DNA of 64,000 bases from Pseudofulvibacter geojedonensis (GCF_042675745.1 NZ_JBHTJM010000009.1:248001-312000); one strand, 5' to 3'. Shown: positions 25,051 through 34,451, counted from the stretch's first letter. Made by a program: numbers and translations. Notes: generated by a model from the letters alone, not told the origin.

Positions 25051-28017
25051 CTATTTTAAACCAACCAGATTTACAATCCTACCTGGAACAACTATCACCT
25101 TATTAGGCGTTTTTCCTTGTAACAATTGTTGTGTTTTTTCATGAGCTAATACAGTTTTCTCTATATCCTCTTTACTCATATCTAATGGCAATTCTAAAGT
25201 AAACTTCATCTTTCCATCAAAAGAGATAGGATAGTTTTTACTGCTTTCTATTAAGTGTTTTTCTTCAAACTTAGGGAAAGAAGCAAAGGCAACCGAATCT
25301 GCATTACCTAACCTACTCCATAACTCTTCTGCAATATGCGGAGCATAAGGCGCTATAATAACAGCTAATTGCTCTAAAATTTCTTTAGATGTACACTTTT
25401 GATGTGTTAACTCGTTTACACAAATCATAAACGTAGAAACAGAAGTATTGAACGAGAAATTCTCAATATCTTCAACTACTTTCTTAATGGTTTTATGTAA
25501 GGTCTTTAAGTTGTCTTTTGTCGGCTCAGTATCTGTTACTTTTAATCCGTTATCATCTACATATAACTTCCAAAGTTTCTTTAAAAACGAGTGTACTCCG
25601 GTAATACCAGCAGTGTTCCAAGGTTTAGCTTGTTCAAGTGGGCCTAAAAACATTTCGTATAAACGTAAGGTGTCTGCTCCATACTGATTACAAATATCGT
25701 CTGGATTCACTACGTTAAACTTAGACTTCGACATTTTTTCTACTTCACGCCCTACTTTGTAAACACCATCTTCTAATACAAATTCAGCATCTTTAAAATC
25801 GGCTCTCCAATTTTTAAATCCTTCTACATCTAATTCATCTGATGCATTTACTAAAGAAACGTCTACATGAACAGCTGTAAAATGATTCCAATTTGGCTCA
25901 GACTCCTTTAAATCTTTATGCAAACTCAATAATTCAGAATAAATTTTCTTAGCTTCATCATTGATTTCAGAGATAAATATACCTTCTTTAATAACCTTTT
26001 CAATTATTGATTTACTAAAGAAAATTTGTTTTCTTTTTTGATTTGAAGATTTTTCGGTTAACCCATATTCCCATCTATAAACAAAAGCAGAAGTTCCTAA
26101 AATCATTCCTTGGTTAATCATTTTCTTGAATGGCTCATCTACTGGTAACAATCCTTTATCAAATAAGAATTTGGTCCAGAAACGAGAATATAATAAGTGT
26201 CCTGTAGCGTGTTCAGAACCTCCAATATATAAGTCTACATTTTGCCAATAATCTAAAGCTTCTTTAGAAGCAAACTCATTATTGTTTTGTGCATCCATAT
26301 AGCGGAATAAGTACCAAGAACTACCTGCCCAGCCCGGCATAGTATTTAACTCTAACGGATGCATACAAGAACCCGTTTCGGTATTTTCTACTACTTCATT
26401 TTTAGTAGTACACCAAGTCCATTTAGTTGCGTTACCTAAAGGTGGCTCACCTGTTTCTGTAGGTAAATACTTTTCTACCTCCGGTAATTGAATTGGTAAA
26501 TGTTCATCGGCAATCATTTGTGGCATTCCGTCTTTATAATAAACCGGGAATGGTTCTCCCCAATAACGCTGACGAGAGAATACCGCATCACGTAAACGAT
26601 ACTGCGTTTTTCCTTTACCTTGTCCTAATTCTTCTAATTTATAGATAGCTAACTTACTTGCTTTCTTAGATTTTAATCCGTTTAAGAAATCACTGTTAGC
26701 AATTGTTACATTTTTATCTGCATTAGCTCCTTCAGAAATATCTACTCCTTCTAAAATATTAGGGATATCAATTCCGAAATGCTTCGCAAAATCATAATCA
26801 CGCTGGTCTCCGCAAGGTACTGCCATAACAGCTCCTGTACCATAGCTAGCCAATACATAATCGCCAATCCAAACCGGAATTGGCTCCTTTGTAAACGGAT
26901 GTTCTGCATAAGCCCCCGTAAATACTCCTGAAATGGTTTTTACATCGGCCATTCTATCACGCTCACTACGTTTAGCTGTAGCTTCTACGTATTGCTCTAC
27001 TGCTTCTCTTTGTTTATCTGTCACGATTCGTGACACTAACTCGTGCTCTGGAGCTAAAGTCATAAACGAAACTCCAAAAATAGTATCAGGACGGGTAGTA
27101 AACACTTCAATAGTTTCTTCGTGATCTTTTAAGTTAAAAGTAACTGAAGCTCCTTGAGACTTCCCTATCCAATTGCGCTGAATTTCTTTAATAGAATCTG
27201 TCCAATCTAAACTATCTTGATTGTAATCTATTCCGTTTAATAAACGCTCTGCATAAGCAGAAATACGCATAGACCATTGGGTCATTTTTTTACGTACTAC
27301 TTCATGTCCACCACGTTCAGAAACACCATTTACAATTTCATCGTTTGCTAAAACAGTTCCTAAAGCAGGACACCAGTTTACTTCGGTCTCTGCTAAATAA
27401 GTTAAACGGTATTTTAATAAAATTTCTTGTTGCTCTTTTTCGCTATAAGCTTTCCACTCTTCTGCTGTAAACAAAGGTGTTTCTTCATCGCAAACTGCAT
27501 TTACCTCAGCATTACCATTCGCCTCAAATGCCTTAATTAACGTAGAAACATCTTCCGCTTTGTTTGTATCGTTGTTATACCATGAATTGAATAACTGGAT
27601 GAATATCCACTGAGTCCACTTGTAGTATTCCGGATTAGAAGTACGTACTTCTCTAGACCAATCAAAAGAAAAACCAATTTTATCTAATTGCTCTCTATAA
27701 CGAGTAACATTAGTCTCAGTAGTTACTGCTGGATGCTGACCTGTTTGAATAGCATATTGTTCTGCTGGTAGTCCAAAACTATCATACCCTTGTGGATGTA
27801 ATACGTTAAACCCTTGATGACGTTTGTAACGTGCATAGATATCACTAGCAATATACCCTAACGGATGTCCAACATGTAAACCTGCTCCAGAAGGATAAGG
27901 AAACATATCTAACACATAATATTTTGGCTTATCTGAACTGTTTTCTGCTCTAAAAGTTTGGTTCTTTGCCCAATACTCTTGCCATTTTTTTTCTATCTCG
28001 TTAAAGTGATAACTCAT
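25051..28017 (-). CDS. leuS: leucyl-tRNA synthetase
   Basis: LeuRS charges tRNA-Leu. Class I signatures are intact: HVGH at residues 48-51 (YPSGAGLHVGHPLG) and KMSKSKFN near 750. The editing domain (TRPDTIFGVSF), the zinc/connective parts and the C-terminal anticodon region are present. At 988 residues it is longer than E. coli LeuRS (about 860). The segment at about 640-710 (YRWEYGLTEKSSNQK onward) is longer than I remember for flavobacterial homologues. It is downstream of panE with a 55-nt gap and has its own promoter. Confidence 0.97.
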   Translation of the reverse strand: MSYHFNEIEKKWQEYWAKNQTFRAENSSDKPKYYVLDMFPYPSGAGLHVGHPLGYIASDIYARYKRHQGFNVLHPQGYDSFGLPAEQYAIQTGQHPAVTTETNVTRYREQLDKIGFSFDWSREVRTSNPEYYKWTQWIFIQLFNSWYNNDTNKAEDVSTLIKAFEANGNAEVNAVCDEETPLFTAEEWKAYSEKEQQEILLKYRLTYLAETEVNWCPALGTVLANDEIVNGVSERGGHEVVRKKMTQWSMRISAYAERLLNGIDYNQDSLDWTDSIKEIQRNWIGKSQGASVTFNLKDHEETIEVFTTRPDTIFGVSFMTLAPEHELVSRIVTDKQREAVEQYVEATAKRSERDRMADVKTISGVFTGAYAEHPFTKEPIPVWIGDYVLASYGTGAVMAVPCGDQRDYDFAKHFGIDIPNILEGVDISEGANADKNVTIANSDFLNGLKSKKASKLAIYKLEELGQGKGKTQYRLRDAVFSRQRYWGEPFPVYYKDGMPQMIADEHLPIQLPEVEKYLPTETGEPPLGNATKWTWCTTKNEVVENTETGSCMHPLELNTMPGWAGSSWYLFRYMDAQNNNEFASKEALDYWQNVDLYIGGSEHATGHLLYSRFWTKFLFDKGLLPVDEPFKKMINQGMILGTSAFVYRWEYGLTEKSSNQKRKQIFFSKSIIEKVIKEGIFISEINDEAKKIYSELLSLHKDLKESEPNWNHFTAVHVDVSLVNASDELDVEGFKNWRADFKDAEFVLEDGVYKVGREVEKMSKSKFNVVNPDDICNQYGADTLRLYEMFLGPLEQAKPWNTAGITGVHSFLKKLWKLYVDDNGLKVTDTEPTKDNLKTLHKTIKKVVEDIENFSFNTSVSTFMICVNELTHQKCTSKEILEQLAVIIAPYAPHIAEELWSRLGNADSVAFASFPKFEEKHLIESSKNYPISFDGKMKFTLELPLDMSKEDIEKTVLAHEKTQQLLQGKTPNKVIVVPGRIVNLVGLK

Positions 28018-28037
28018 GATACCGTCATTTAAAGGCG

Positions 28038-28045
28038 CAAATTTA
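28038..28045 (-). promoter_or_regulatory. -7 element of leuS
   Basis: The minus strand reads TAAATTTG, 20 nt before the ATG at 28017. There is no clear TTG at -33. Confidence 0.45.
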
Positions 28046-28072
28046 CGGTTTATTAAACGATTCTGAAAGTGT

Positions 28073-28999
28073 TTACACTAGCTTTCTGGCTATATTTTCT
28101 TGAGGTAATAAACAGTTATAAATAAAAGCGTTAGTTGGAGTTTCGATACTTAATTCTTTCCCCATTTTTACAATATACCCGTTAAAGTTTTCTAATTCAC
28201 TGGGCTTACCCTCCATAACATCACGTTGCATAGATGCTGTTGTATTTGGATGAGAATTTTCTACTGCTTTTAATACAAATTGAGAATCTTCTTCAGTTAA
28301 ACCTATTCCTTTTTTATTAGCGATAGCAACTATTTCTTGCGCTGTATTGAAAATAATTTGTCTTATTTCTTGTTGAGCTCGCATTTCACCAAAAGTTACT
28401 CTAGTTAAAGCTGCTATACCACTAACCGATGTAATAAACTGGAACTTCTTCCAGATGGCTAAATGAATATCATCTGCCAAGGTATTTTTAAAACCTGCTC
28501 TTTCAAAAACATCTTTTAAAGCAAGTATTCTTTCTGACTTCTCATCATTATATTCACCAAAGATAATTTCAGGTTCAAAAGCAAAATGATTAATCACTCC
28601 TGGTTCATCCACTTTACTTACTATTTTACATAAACCAGCTAATACATTTCCTTTAGGAAGAATACTTAGTAATTTATCGGCATTATCAGCTCCATTTTGT
28701 AATGGTAATACCATTGTTTTTTCGCTGAGAAATGGTTTAATTTCTTTCGCTACACCTAGTATTTGCCAAGACTTGACACCTAAAATAACTAAATCGGCTT
28801 TTTCTATACTATCGTAATTATTACTTGCGTCTGGATGAACCAAAAAATCTCCTTTTATACTTTTAATTTGGAGTCCTTTATTTTTAATCGCATCTAAATG
28901 TTTACCTCGTACTAAAAAGGTAACTTTATTCCTTGACTGTGTTAATTTACCTCCAAAATAACCACCAACACCTCCTGCACCAATTACAACAATATTCAT
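28073..28999 (-). CDS. panE: 2-dehydropantoate 2-reductase (ketopantoate reductase)
   Basis: PanE reduces ketopantoate to pantoate with NADPH, upstream of PanC in pantothenate synthesis. The 308-residue protein has the Rossmann GxGxxG at residues 7-12 (VIGAGGVGGYFGG), LPLQNGADNAD near 97, the catalytic-Lys-containing helix in the KFQFITSVSGIAAL region, and LKA-type C-terminal helices including MQRDVMEGKPSELE. The start overlaps nothing, and the gene precedes leuS. Confidence 0.93.
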   Translation of the reverse strand: MNIVVIGAGGVGGYFGGKLTQSRNKVTFLVRGKHLDAIKNKGLQIKSIKGDFLVHPDASNNYDSIEKADLVILGVKSWQILGVAKEIKPFLSEKTMVLPLQNGADNADKLLSILPKGNVLAGLCKIVSKVDEPGVINHFAFEPEIIFGEYNDEKSERILALKDVFERAGFKNTLADDIHLAIWKKFQFITSVSGIAALTRVTFGEMRAQQEIRQIIFNTAQEIVAIANKKGIGLTEEDSQFVLKAVENSHPNTTASMQRDVMEGKPSELENFNGYIVKMGKELSIETPTNAFIYNCLLPQENIARKLV

Positions 29000-29147
29000 A
29001 TGATTCTTCTTTTAAGTAAAGATAAAAATGTATGATGATTTATCACCTCATTTTATAACAAGTATTTCATTCAATAAAAGAAAATGTTAAGAAAAAGATT
29101 AATTAGTGAATGATTTAGTATTTTTACCCGTTATTCAATTTGAACAC

Positions 29148-30026
29148 ATGAGTAAATCTTTTGAAAAATATCAAAAAAGAAGACTTATATCCTCTTATTT
29201 TTCTGTAGTACTTAGTATTACTTTGGTATTGTTTCTATTAGGTGTTTTAGGCTTATTAGTAATGAATGCTAAAAAAGTTGAAAAGCATTTTAAAGAGCAA
29301 ATAGCAATTTCTATAGATCTAAAAGAAAATGTAAAAGAAGTAGAAATAAATGCCTTACAAAAGAGTTTAAAACTATCTGATTTTGTAAAAGAAACTCGAT
29401 TTGTTTCTAAAGAAGAAGCAGCAGAGTTAGCCAAAGAAGAAAATGGAGAAGAGTTTATGGATTTTATTGGTTACAACCCATTTCAAAACTCTATAGATGT
29501 TTTTGTTAATAGTGAATTTGTTACTTTAAACTCTTTAGAAGAATTTAAGACTTCTATCTTAAAAAGAGAATATGTAGATGAAGTTCGTTATGATGAAGAT
29601 TTGGTTTCATTAATGAATAAAAATGTTAAAAGAATTAGTTTTTGGTTGCTTGTATTTAGCATTGTCTTTACTGCAATAGCTATGTTATTAATTAACAGCT
29701 CTATTCGCTTAGCAGTATACTCTAAACGTTTTATTATAAAAACCATGCAAATGGTTGGAGCCACAAAACGTTTTATTAGACGTCCATTTATTTGGCGAAG
29801 TATTCGCTTAGGTATTTTAGGTTCTATAATAGCTGTTATTGGTATTATAGCATTGGCATATTTTATAGACAACAATATTCCAGAAGCTGGTATTTTAGAA
29901 AATCCTATATCTTTTGGGGCTTTATGTTTTGGTGTTTTATGCTTAGGTATTATTATTACCTGGATTAGCACTTATTTTGCAACCCAACGTTTCTTAAATT
30001 TAAAAACAGACGATTTATATTATTAA
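29148..30026 (+). CDS. ftsX: cell-division permease-like protein FtsX
   Basis: The 292-residue inner-membrane protein has four TM helices (about 20-40, 165-190, 215-240, 260-280) and a periplasmic domain between the first two. With FtsE it couples to cell-wall hydrolase activation. The ATG at 29148 (MSKSFEKYQKRRLISSYFS) is chosen; a GTG at 29106 would add 14 residues with no family match. ftsE is not in the window. The next gene follows by 3 nt. Confidence 0.93.
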   Translation: MSKSFEKYQKRRLISSYFSVVLSITLVLFLLGVLGLLVMNAKKVEKHFKEQIAISIDLKENVKEVEINALQKSLKLSDFVKETRFVSKEEAAELAKEENGEEFMDFIGYNPFQNSIDVFVNSEFVTLNSLEEFKTSILKREYVDEVRYDEDLVSLMNKNVKRISFWLLVFSIVFTAIAMLLINSSIRLAVYSKRFIIKTMQMVGATKRFIRRPFIWRSIRLGILGSIIAVIGIIALAYFIDNNIPEAGILENPISFGALCFGVLCLGIIITWISTYFATQRFLNLKTDDLYY

Positions 30027-30029
30027 ATT

Positions 30030-30275
30030 ATGAGTGATCAAAACAAACCAGATTTCATTTTCGGAAAAGCCAATTATAAATTAATGTTTATTGGTTTAGG
30101 AGTTATTGCTTTAGGCTTTATCTTAATGGCCGGTGGTGGTAGTGATGACCCGAATGTTTTTAATCCAGAAATTTATAATTTCAGACGCATACGTTTAGCA
30201 CCAACTTTAGTATTAATTGGATTTGGAATACAGATTTATGCAATCCTTTTTGATAAAAAAAAGAAAGAGAATTAA
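30030..30275 (+). CDS. DUF3098 small membrane protein
   Basis: The 81-residue protein has two TM helices (about 15-37 and 58-75) and the FIFGKANYKLMFIGL start and SDDPNVFNPEIYNFRRI middle typical of DUF3098. These lie between ftsX and uppP in many Bacteroidota. Inner membrane, function unknown. It is 3 nt after ftsX and 3 nt before uppP, so one operon. Confidence 0.88.
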   Translation: MSDQNKPDFIFGKANYKLMFIGLGVIALGFILMAGGGSDDPNVFNPEIYNFRRIRLAPTLVLIGFGIQIYAILFDKKKKEN

Positions 30276-30278
30276 TTC

Positions 30279-31076
30279 ATGGAAATAATTAAAGCTATAA
30301 TCCTTGGTATTATTCAAGGCTTAACTGAATTTTTGCCAGTTTCTTCATCAGGTCATTTAGAATTAGGTAAAGCCATACTAGGAGATGAAAGTGTAGGAGA
30401 AGAAAGTTTAATTTTTACAGTAGTCTTACATTTTGCTACAGCTCTTAGTACCATTGTTATTTTCAGAAAAGATATTTTAGAAATTATTAAAGGTTTGTTT
30501 CAGTTTAAGTGGAATGAAGAGACTCAATTTTCTTTAAAGATTGTTTTATCAATGATACCAGCAGTTTTTGTTGGTTTATTTTTTGAAGATCAATTAGAAC
30601 AATTATTTGGCGGTAGTATTCTTTTTGTTGGTGCTATGTTATTAATAACTGGACTATTACTATTTTTAGCTGATAAAGCCAAAAACACCACTAAAAATGT
30701 ATCGAATCAAAACGCCGTTATAATAGGTATTTCTCAAGCTATTGCTATGTTGCCAGGCATTTCAAGATCTGGCGCTACTATTGCTACTTCGGTATTATTA
30801 GGAGTAGACAAAGCTAAGGCAGCTCGTTTCTCTTTTTTAATGGTCATACCGCTTATATTTGGTAAAATAGCTAAAGATGTTTTAAGTGGTGATTTAGCCG
30901 TTCATTCTAGTCAAGCCATTCCATTAACTGCTGGTTTTATAGCCGCTTTTATTTCTGGTTTATTTGCTTGTACCTGGATGATTTCTTTAGTAAAAAAGAG
31001 TAAGTTATCTTATTTTGCTATTTACTGCTTTATAGTAGGTATAATAGCTATTATTCTAACCCTTGTCAATAGTTAA
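30279..31076 (+). CDS. uppP: undecaprenyl-diphosphatase
   Basis: UppP (BacA) dephosphorylates undecaprenyl diphosphate to recycle the lipid carrier of peptidoglycan synthesis. The 265-residue protein has the two catalytic segments: LTEFLPVSSSGHLEL near residues 15-29 and LPGISRSGATI near 155. It has several TM helices and a signature C-terminal helix. It is translationally coupled to DUF3098. Confidence 0.96.
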   Translation: MEIIKAIILGIIQGLTEFLPVSSSGHLELGKAILGDESVGEESLIFTVVLHFATALSTIVIFRKDILEIIKGLFQFKWNEETQFSLKIVLSMIPAVFVGLFFEDQLEQLFGGSILFVGAMLLITGLLLFLADKAKNTTKNVSNQNAVIIGISQAIAMLPGISRSGATIATSVLLGVDKAKAARFSFLMVIPLIFGKIAKDVLSGDLAVHSSQAIPLTAGFIAAFISGLFACTWMISLVKKSKLSYFAIYCFIVGIIAIILTLVNS

Positions 31077-31111
31077 TTTTTACTAAGCTTAGAAGTATTA
31101 TAAAAACTCTA

Positions 31112-31510
31112 ATGGAAAAAATTATAACTTATTTAATATTTGGATTTCCCGGACTTATTCTTTTAATTGGAGGTATAAAAGGGTTAATTAAAAAAAATGG
31201 AATTAAAACAGTTTCCGAAATAATCGACTTAAGACTATGTGCTGACAACGATAGAGAAAGTAGAGTGACAACAACTTATCCAGTAGTAGAATTTTATGAT
31301 ACTGATGGAAATAAAATCGTTAAAGAATTATCAGAAGGTAATGGAAGATATATGAAAGGGCAAAGATTAAATATAATCTATCTAAAAAGAAATGATAATT
31401 ATGAAATAATAACTAATTCTAAACTTTTTTTAATTAGGTTTCCTTTAGGAATGGCTATTATTGGAGCAATTATATTATCAACAATATTTTTTATTATCAT
31501 CACAAAATAA
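31112..31510 (+). CDS. DUF3592-like membrane protein
   Basis: The 132-residue protein has an N-terminal TM helix (5-25), a small beta domain (TTYPVVEFYDTDGNKIVKEL, GQRLNIIYLKRND) and a C-terminal TM helix (105-128). This matches DUF3592-type proteins in my reading; it is not a confident assignment. It lies between uppP and truB, where the usual flavobacterial order has nothing, 35 nt after uppP, so it may be an insertion in the operon. Confidence 0.65.
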   Translation: MEKIITYLIFGFPGLILLIGGIKGLIKKNGIKTVSEIIDLRLCADNDRESRVTTTYPVVEFYDTDGNKIVKELSEGNGRYMKGQRLNIIYLKRNDNYEIITNSKLFLIRFPLGMAIIGAIILSTIFFIIITK

Positions 31511-31620
31511 TATCTCTCAACAAGGTATTAAGCATCTTAATCAGCAATTAATTAAAAACACTTTGACGTCAGAAAACTTTTGCTTTCATAAATAAATTCC
31601 TTTTTTCACAGAAAATAAAC

Positions 31621-32328
31621 ATGAAAAAAACAGAAGAAGATTTTAAATCGGGACAAATTTTATTAGTAGATAAGCCTTTAGAGTGGAGTTCTTTTCAGGC
31701 GGTGAGTAAAATTCGTTGGGTAATTAGAAAAGCTTTTAATTTAAAGAAAATAAAAGTTGGGCATGCAGGTACACTAGATCCTTTAGCTACTGGCTTATTG
31801 GTTATTTGCACGGGTAAATTCACCAAACGTCTATCAGAATTTCAGGGGCAAGTAAAAGAATATACTGGTGAGATAACTTTAGGAACTACCACTCCTTCGT
31901 ACGATTTAGAAACAGAGGTTGATAAGCAATTCCCAACAAATCATATTACCAAAGAACTTATAGAAGAGGCTCTACCTAATTTTATTGGTGAAATTGAACA
32001 ATACCCTCCAGTTTTCTCCGCATTGAAAAAAGACGGAAAGCGTTTGTATGAGTATGCTCGCAAAAACGAAGAAGTAGAAATAAAGTCTAGACAAATTAAA
32101 ATTGATGAATTTGAAATCACCAAAATTGATTTACCTAAGCTTGAATTTAGAGTGGTTTGCAGTAAGGGGACCTACATTCGTTCTTTAGCTCACGATTTTG
32201 GAAAAGCATTAAACTCGGGTGCTCATTTATCTGCCTTAAGAAGAACCAAAATTGGTGATTTTTCTGTAGACAATGCTTTTAACCCTATCGACTTTGAAAA
32301 AGAATACTTAATTCAAGAGCAAAAGTAA
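31621..32328 (+). CDS. truB: tRNA pseudouridine(55) synthase
   Basis: TruB makes pseudouridine 55 in the T loop of tRNAs. The 235-residue protein has the catalytic Asp53 in VGHAGTLDPLATGLL (residues 47-60), the KEYTGEITLG strand and the SKGTYIRSLAHDFG motif. Its 3' end overlaps the convergent thioredoxin-family gene by 21 nt. It lacks the PUA-extension of longer homologues, which is normal for Bacteroidota. Confidence 0.96.
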   Translation: MKKTEEDFKSGQILLVDKPLEWSSFQAVSKIRWVIRKAFNLKKIKVGHAGTLDPLATGLLVICTGKFTKRLSEFQGQVKEYTGEITLGTTTPSYDLETEVDKQFPTNHITKELIEEALPNFIGEIEQYPPVFSALKKDGKRLYEYARKNEEVEIKSRQIKIDEFEITKIDLPKLEFRVVCSKGTYIRSLAHDFGKALNSGAHLSALRRTKIGDFSVDNAFNPIDFEKEYLIQEQK

Positions 32329-32865
32329 ATCTTTAATGATTTCTTTACCTTTGTCCTTAGTGTACCAAATCTGTAAATCTTTTTTAAATTCAGAGGTTAA
32401 TTCTCCATTTTTTGCTTTAAAATCAGTTACCATTTGAGTCGCTTTTTGAGGTCTTGGCCCAAAAGTTCCTATTACTTTTTCGCTATCTTTTTCTTGTATC
32501 ACTAATTTAGGAATCGCTCTACCTCCGTTGGTTAAGTGTGCATCCATTAGTTCTAAGTTTTCATCTCTTAGCAGCACCTTAAAGTTTATCAGCTTATTTA
32601 ACTCTGCTATCTTATTCATATAAGGCATTATTTGTGCAGCATCTCCACACCAACTTTCAGTTAACACCAACCAATTTACAGGTTTGTTAAATTGTTTAAT
32701 CTGTTCTTTTTGTTCATCTGTTAACGAAGCTTTTTTATCTAAACGCTCCATTCGTTTATGATTTAAGAAAGTGTAGTTAATAAGTGCTTCTGTTTGGTTT
32801 TCTCCTGTGGTAGCCTTTTTCGCTACCAAATCATTCATAAGAGATTTATATTCTGAATATGTCAT
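32308..32865 (-). CDS. thioredoxin-family protein with a single active-site cysteine
   Basis: The 185-residue cytosolic protein has a thioredoxin-like fold with WCGDAAQIMPYM near 75-86 and a cis-Pro region RAIPKLVI near 127. Instead of CxxC only WCGD is present, so it is unlikely to act as a classical disulfide reductase. I recall similar WCGDA proteins as a separate family in Bacteroidota. It is convergent with truB and overlaps its end by 21 nt. Confidence 0.8.
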   Translation of the reverse strand: MTYSEYKSLMNDLVAKKATTGENQTEALINYTFLNHKRMERLDKKASLTDEQKEQIKQFNKPVNWLVLTESWCGDAAQIMPYMNKIAELNKLINFKVLLRDENLELMDAHLTNGGRAIPKLVIQEKDSEKVIGTFGPRPQKATQMVTDFKAKNGELTSEFKKDLQIWYTKDKGKEIIKDLLLLLN

Positions 32866-32950
32866 ACTATTAAAAATAATTACTTTGTGTAGGTCGACAA
32901 TAGTAATTAGTCCTTACTTTGTATCTTTAATACTTCTTAAAACAACTCAT

Positions 32951-33514
32951 ATGAAAAAAATAAGATGTGCTTGGTGTGAAAGTTCAGATTTATACAAAGA
33001 TTATCATGATAAAGAATGGGGAGCTCCTGTATATGACGATCAGAAACTGTTTGAATTCTTAATCTTAGAAACCTTTCAAGCCGGATTGAGTTGGATAACC
33101 ATTTTAAATAAACGAGAGAATTTTAGAGAAGCTTTTGATAAGTTTGACTATAAAAAAATAGCCAACTATCAAGAAGACAAATTTGACGAACTAATACAAA
33201 ACGCTGGTATTATTAGAAATAAATTAAAAATTAAAGCCACTATAAGCAATGCAAATGCCTTTATAGAAGTGCAGAAAGAGTTTGGTAGTTTTTCTAAATA
33301 CATTTGGGACTTTGTTGATGGAAAACCTATAACAAACACCTTTAAAACCTTAGCTGAAGTTCCTGCTACTACTCCTCTATCAGATCAAATTTCTAAAGAC
33401 TTAAAAAAACGTGGATTTAAATTTGTAGGGTCTACAGTAATTTATGCCCACATGCAAGCAACAGGTATGGTTAATGACCATATTGTAAGCTGTTTTAGAC
33501 ACAAAGAGGTATAA
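32951..33514 (+). CDS. tag: DNA-3-methyladenine glycosylase I
   Basis: Tag removes 3-methyladenine from alkylated DNA. The 187-residue protein starts IRCAWCESSDLYKDYHDKEWG (zinc-site Cys and His), has FEFLILETFQAGLSW near 35, and ends with TGMVNDHIVSCFRH carrying the C-terminal zinc ligands. ATG 32951 is chosen over a start 48 codons upstream (32807) that overlaps the opposite gene and adds unmatched sequence. A strong terminator follows. Confidence 0.95.
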   Translation: MKKIRCAWCESSDLYKDYHDKEWGAPVYDDQKLFEFLILETFQAGLSWITILNKRENFREAFDKFDYKKIANYQEDKFDELIQNAGIIRNKLKIKATISNANAFIEVQKEFGSFSKYIWDFVDGKPITNTFKTLAEVPATTPLSDQISKDLKKRGFKFVGSTVIYAHMQATGMVNDHIVSCFRHKEV

Positions 33515-33530
33515 AATAAGTTCTCGAATA

Positions 33531-33559
33531 AAAAAACACCTCGAGTTGAGGTGTTTTTT
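33531..33559 (+). terminator. terminator after tag
   Basis: A perfect 12-bp stem (AAAAAACACCTC at 33531-33542, GAGGTG plus T6 at 33548-33559) with a GAGTT loop and a T run. Confidence 0.9.
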
Positions 33560-33838
33560 ATTTTTTTGAAATAAATAAGATACAGTATTTATACACTGAA
33601 AATTATTGCGTTGAGTTATAATTAGGGGTTAATAATCTCTACACATATAAAACGATTTAACAACGAAATACCCTACCTTCAACTCAATAAAATTCATTGT
33701 TCGCCTATTTGCTCACTTAATAATTAATACCCGAATTCTACAAAAAATTACAACAGAGAATAAGTAATTAACAATAACACTATTAATTATTGTTAATAAA
33801 TTTTAACGTATATAACTGACATACAATGATTTGATTTG
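33560..33838. other. non-coding stretch between tag and the 33850 gene
   Basis: Together with the terminator and promoter around it, this makes a gap of about 335 nt between genes. I see no ORF, repeat or tRNA. It is AT-rich with several TTAATTATT-type runs. Confidence 0.5.
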
Positions 33839-33846
33839 TAAATTTG
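33839..33846 (+). promoter_or_regulatory. -7 element of the 33850 gene
   Basis: TAAATTTG, perfect consensus, 3 nt before the ATG at 33850, so the leader would be extremely short. It also covers the TTG that could be read as a start at 33844. Confidence 0.4.
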
Positions 33847-33849
33847 AGT

Positions 33850-34110
33850 ATGGGGAAAATAGAAGAATTAATACTTAGAATCTTAGAATCTAATTCTATA
33901 GATGAAAAAACTAAGTTTGGAAAAGAGGCTGTTGAATTGTTTAAAAATTTAGATTCAGAATTTATTATTCCAATTGCTATTCGGCTAAACTTATCTGTAC
34001 GCCTAAAAGACGCTATAGATAATTTTATAATTCAAGACAATCTTACATCTAGAGAAACATTAAGAGACTTTTTTCTGTCGAATAATTTGTATTTACAAGA
34101 AGCCAGCTAG
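33850..34110 (+). CDS. unknown 86-residue soluble protein
   Basis: The product is helical and charged (GKIEELILRILESNSIDEKTK, FIIPIAIRLNLSVRLKDAI) with no signal peptide or TM helix. ATG 33850 is preferred to TTG 33844, because the TTG lies inside the -7 element. Isolated gene before the tRNA-Asn pair on the other strand. Family not recognised. Confidence 0.55.
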   Translation: MGKIEELILRILESNSIDEKTKFGKEAVELFKNLDSEFIIPIAIRLNLSVRLKDAIDNFIIQDNLTSRETLRDFFLSNNLYLQEAS

Positions 34111-34121
34111 CTTTAATAATT

Positions 34122-34153
34122 AAAAACAAGAAAGCCATCAAAAATGATGGCTT
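34122..34153 (-). terminator. terminator of the tRNA-Asn transcript
   Basis: On the minus strand AAGCCATC pairs with GATGGCTT (8 bp, loop ATTTTT), followed by TTCTTGTTTTTA. It lies 11 nt beyond the second tRNA in the transcript order. Confidence 0.7.
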
Positions 34154-34164
34154 GTCTAATCTTG

Positions 34165-34238
34165 CTCCTCTTCTTGGGCTCGAACCAAGGACCCTCTGAT
34201 TAACAGTCAGATGCTCTAACCAACTGAGCTAAAGAGGA
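34165..34238 (-). tRNA. tRNA-Asn (GTT), second in the transcript
   Basis: The 74-nt cloverleaf reads TCCTCTTTAGCTCAG at the 5' end, anticodon loop CTGTTAA, T arm GGTTCGAG and acceptor AAGAGGA, discriminator G, and no encoded CCA. It differs from the other copy in acceptor pair 6-67 (T-A instead of C-G), so pairing is preserved. Confidence 0.95.
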
Positions 34239-34303
34239 ATGTTCATATAGAACTATGTTGATTGTAACAATTATCGGCTGTTACATTGCCTTTGCTTATT
34301 TAG

Positions 34304-34377
34304 CTCCTCCTCTTGGGCTCGAACCAAGGACCCTCTGATTAACAGTCAGATGCTCTAACCAACTGAGCTAAGGAGGA
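34304..34377 (-). tRNA. tRNA-Asn (GTT), first in the transcript
   Basis: The 74-nt cloverleaf has the same body as the other copy, with 5' TCCTCCT and 3' AGGAGGA and no encoded CCA. The two genes are separated by 65 nt. Confidence 0.95.
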
Positions 34378-34451
34378 GTGTTGCTCTGTATAAGCGGATG
34401 CAAATATATACTTATTTTATATTCGACGCAACACAAAAAAACATTTTTTTT

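Noticed and set aside
29106..29147. GTG at 29106 as the ftsX start
   Set aside because: It adds 14 residues with no family match; ATG 29148 gives the usual N-terminus.
32807..32950. Longer N-terminus for tag
   Set aside because: The extension overlaps the opposite gene and does not resemble Tag; ATG 32951 begins the conserved zinc-site segment.
34165..34377. Near-identical repeats of about 65 nt as a CRISPR or direct repeat
   Set aside because: They are the two tRNA-Asn genes.
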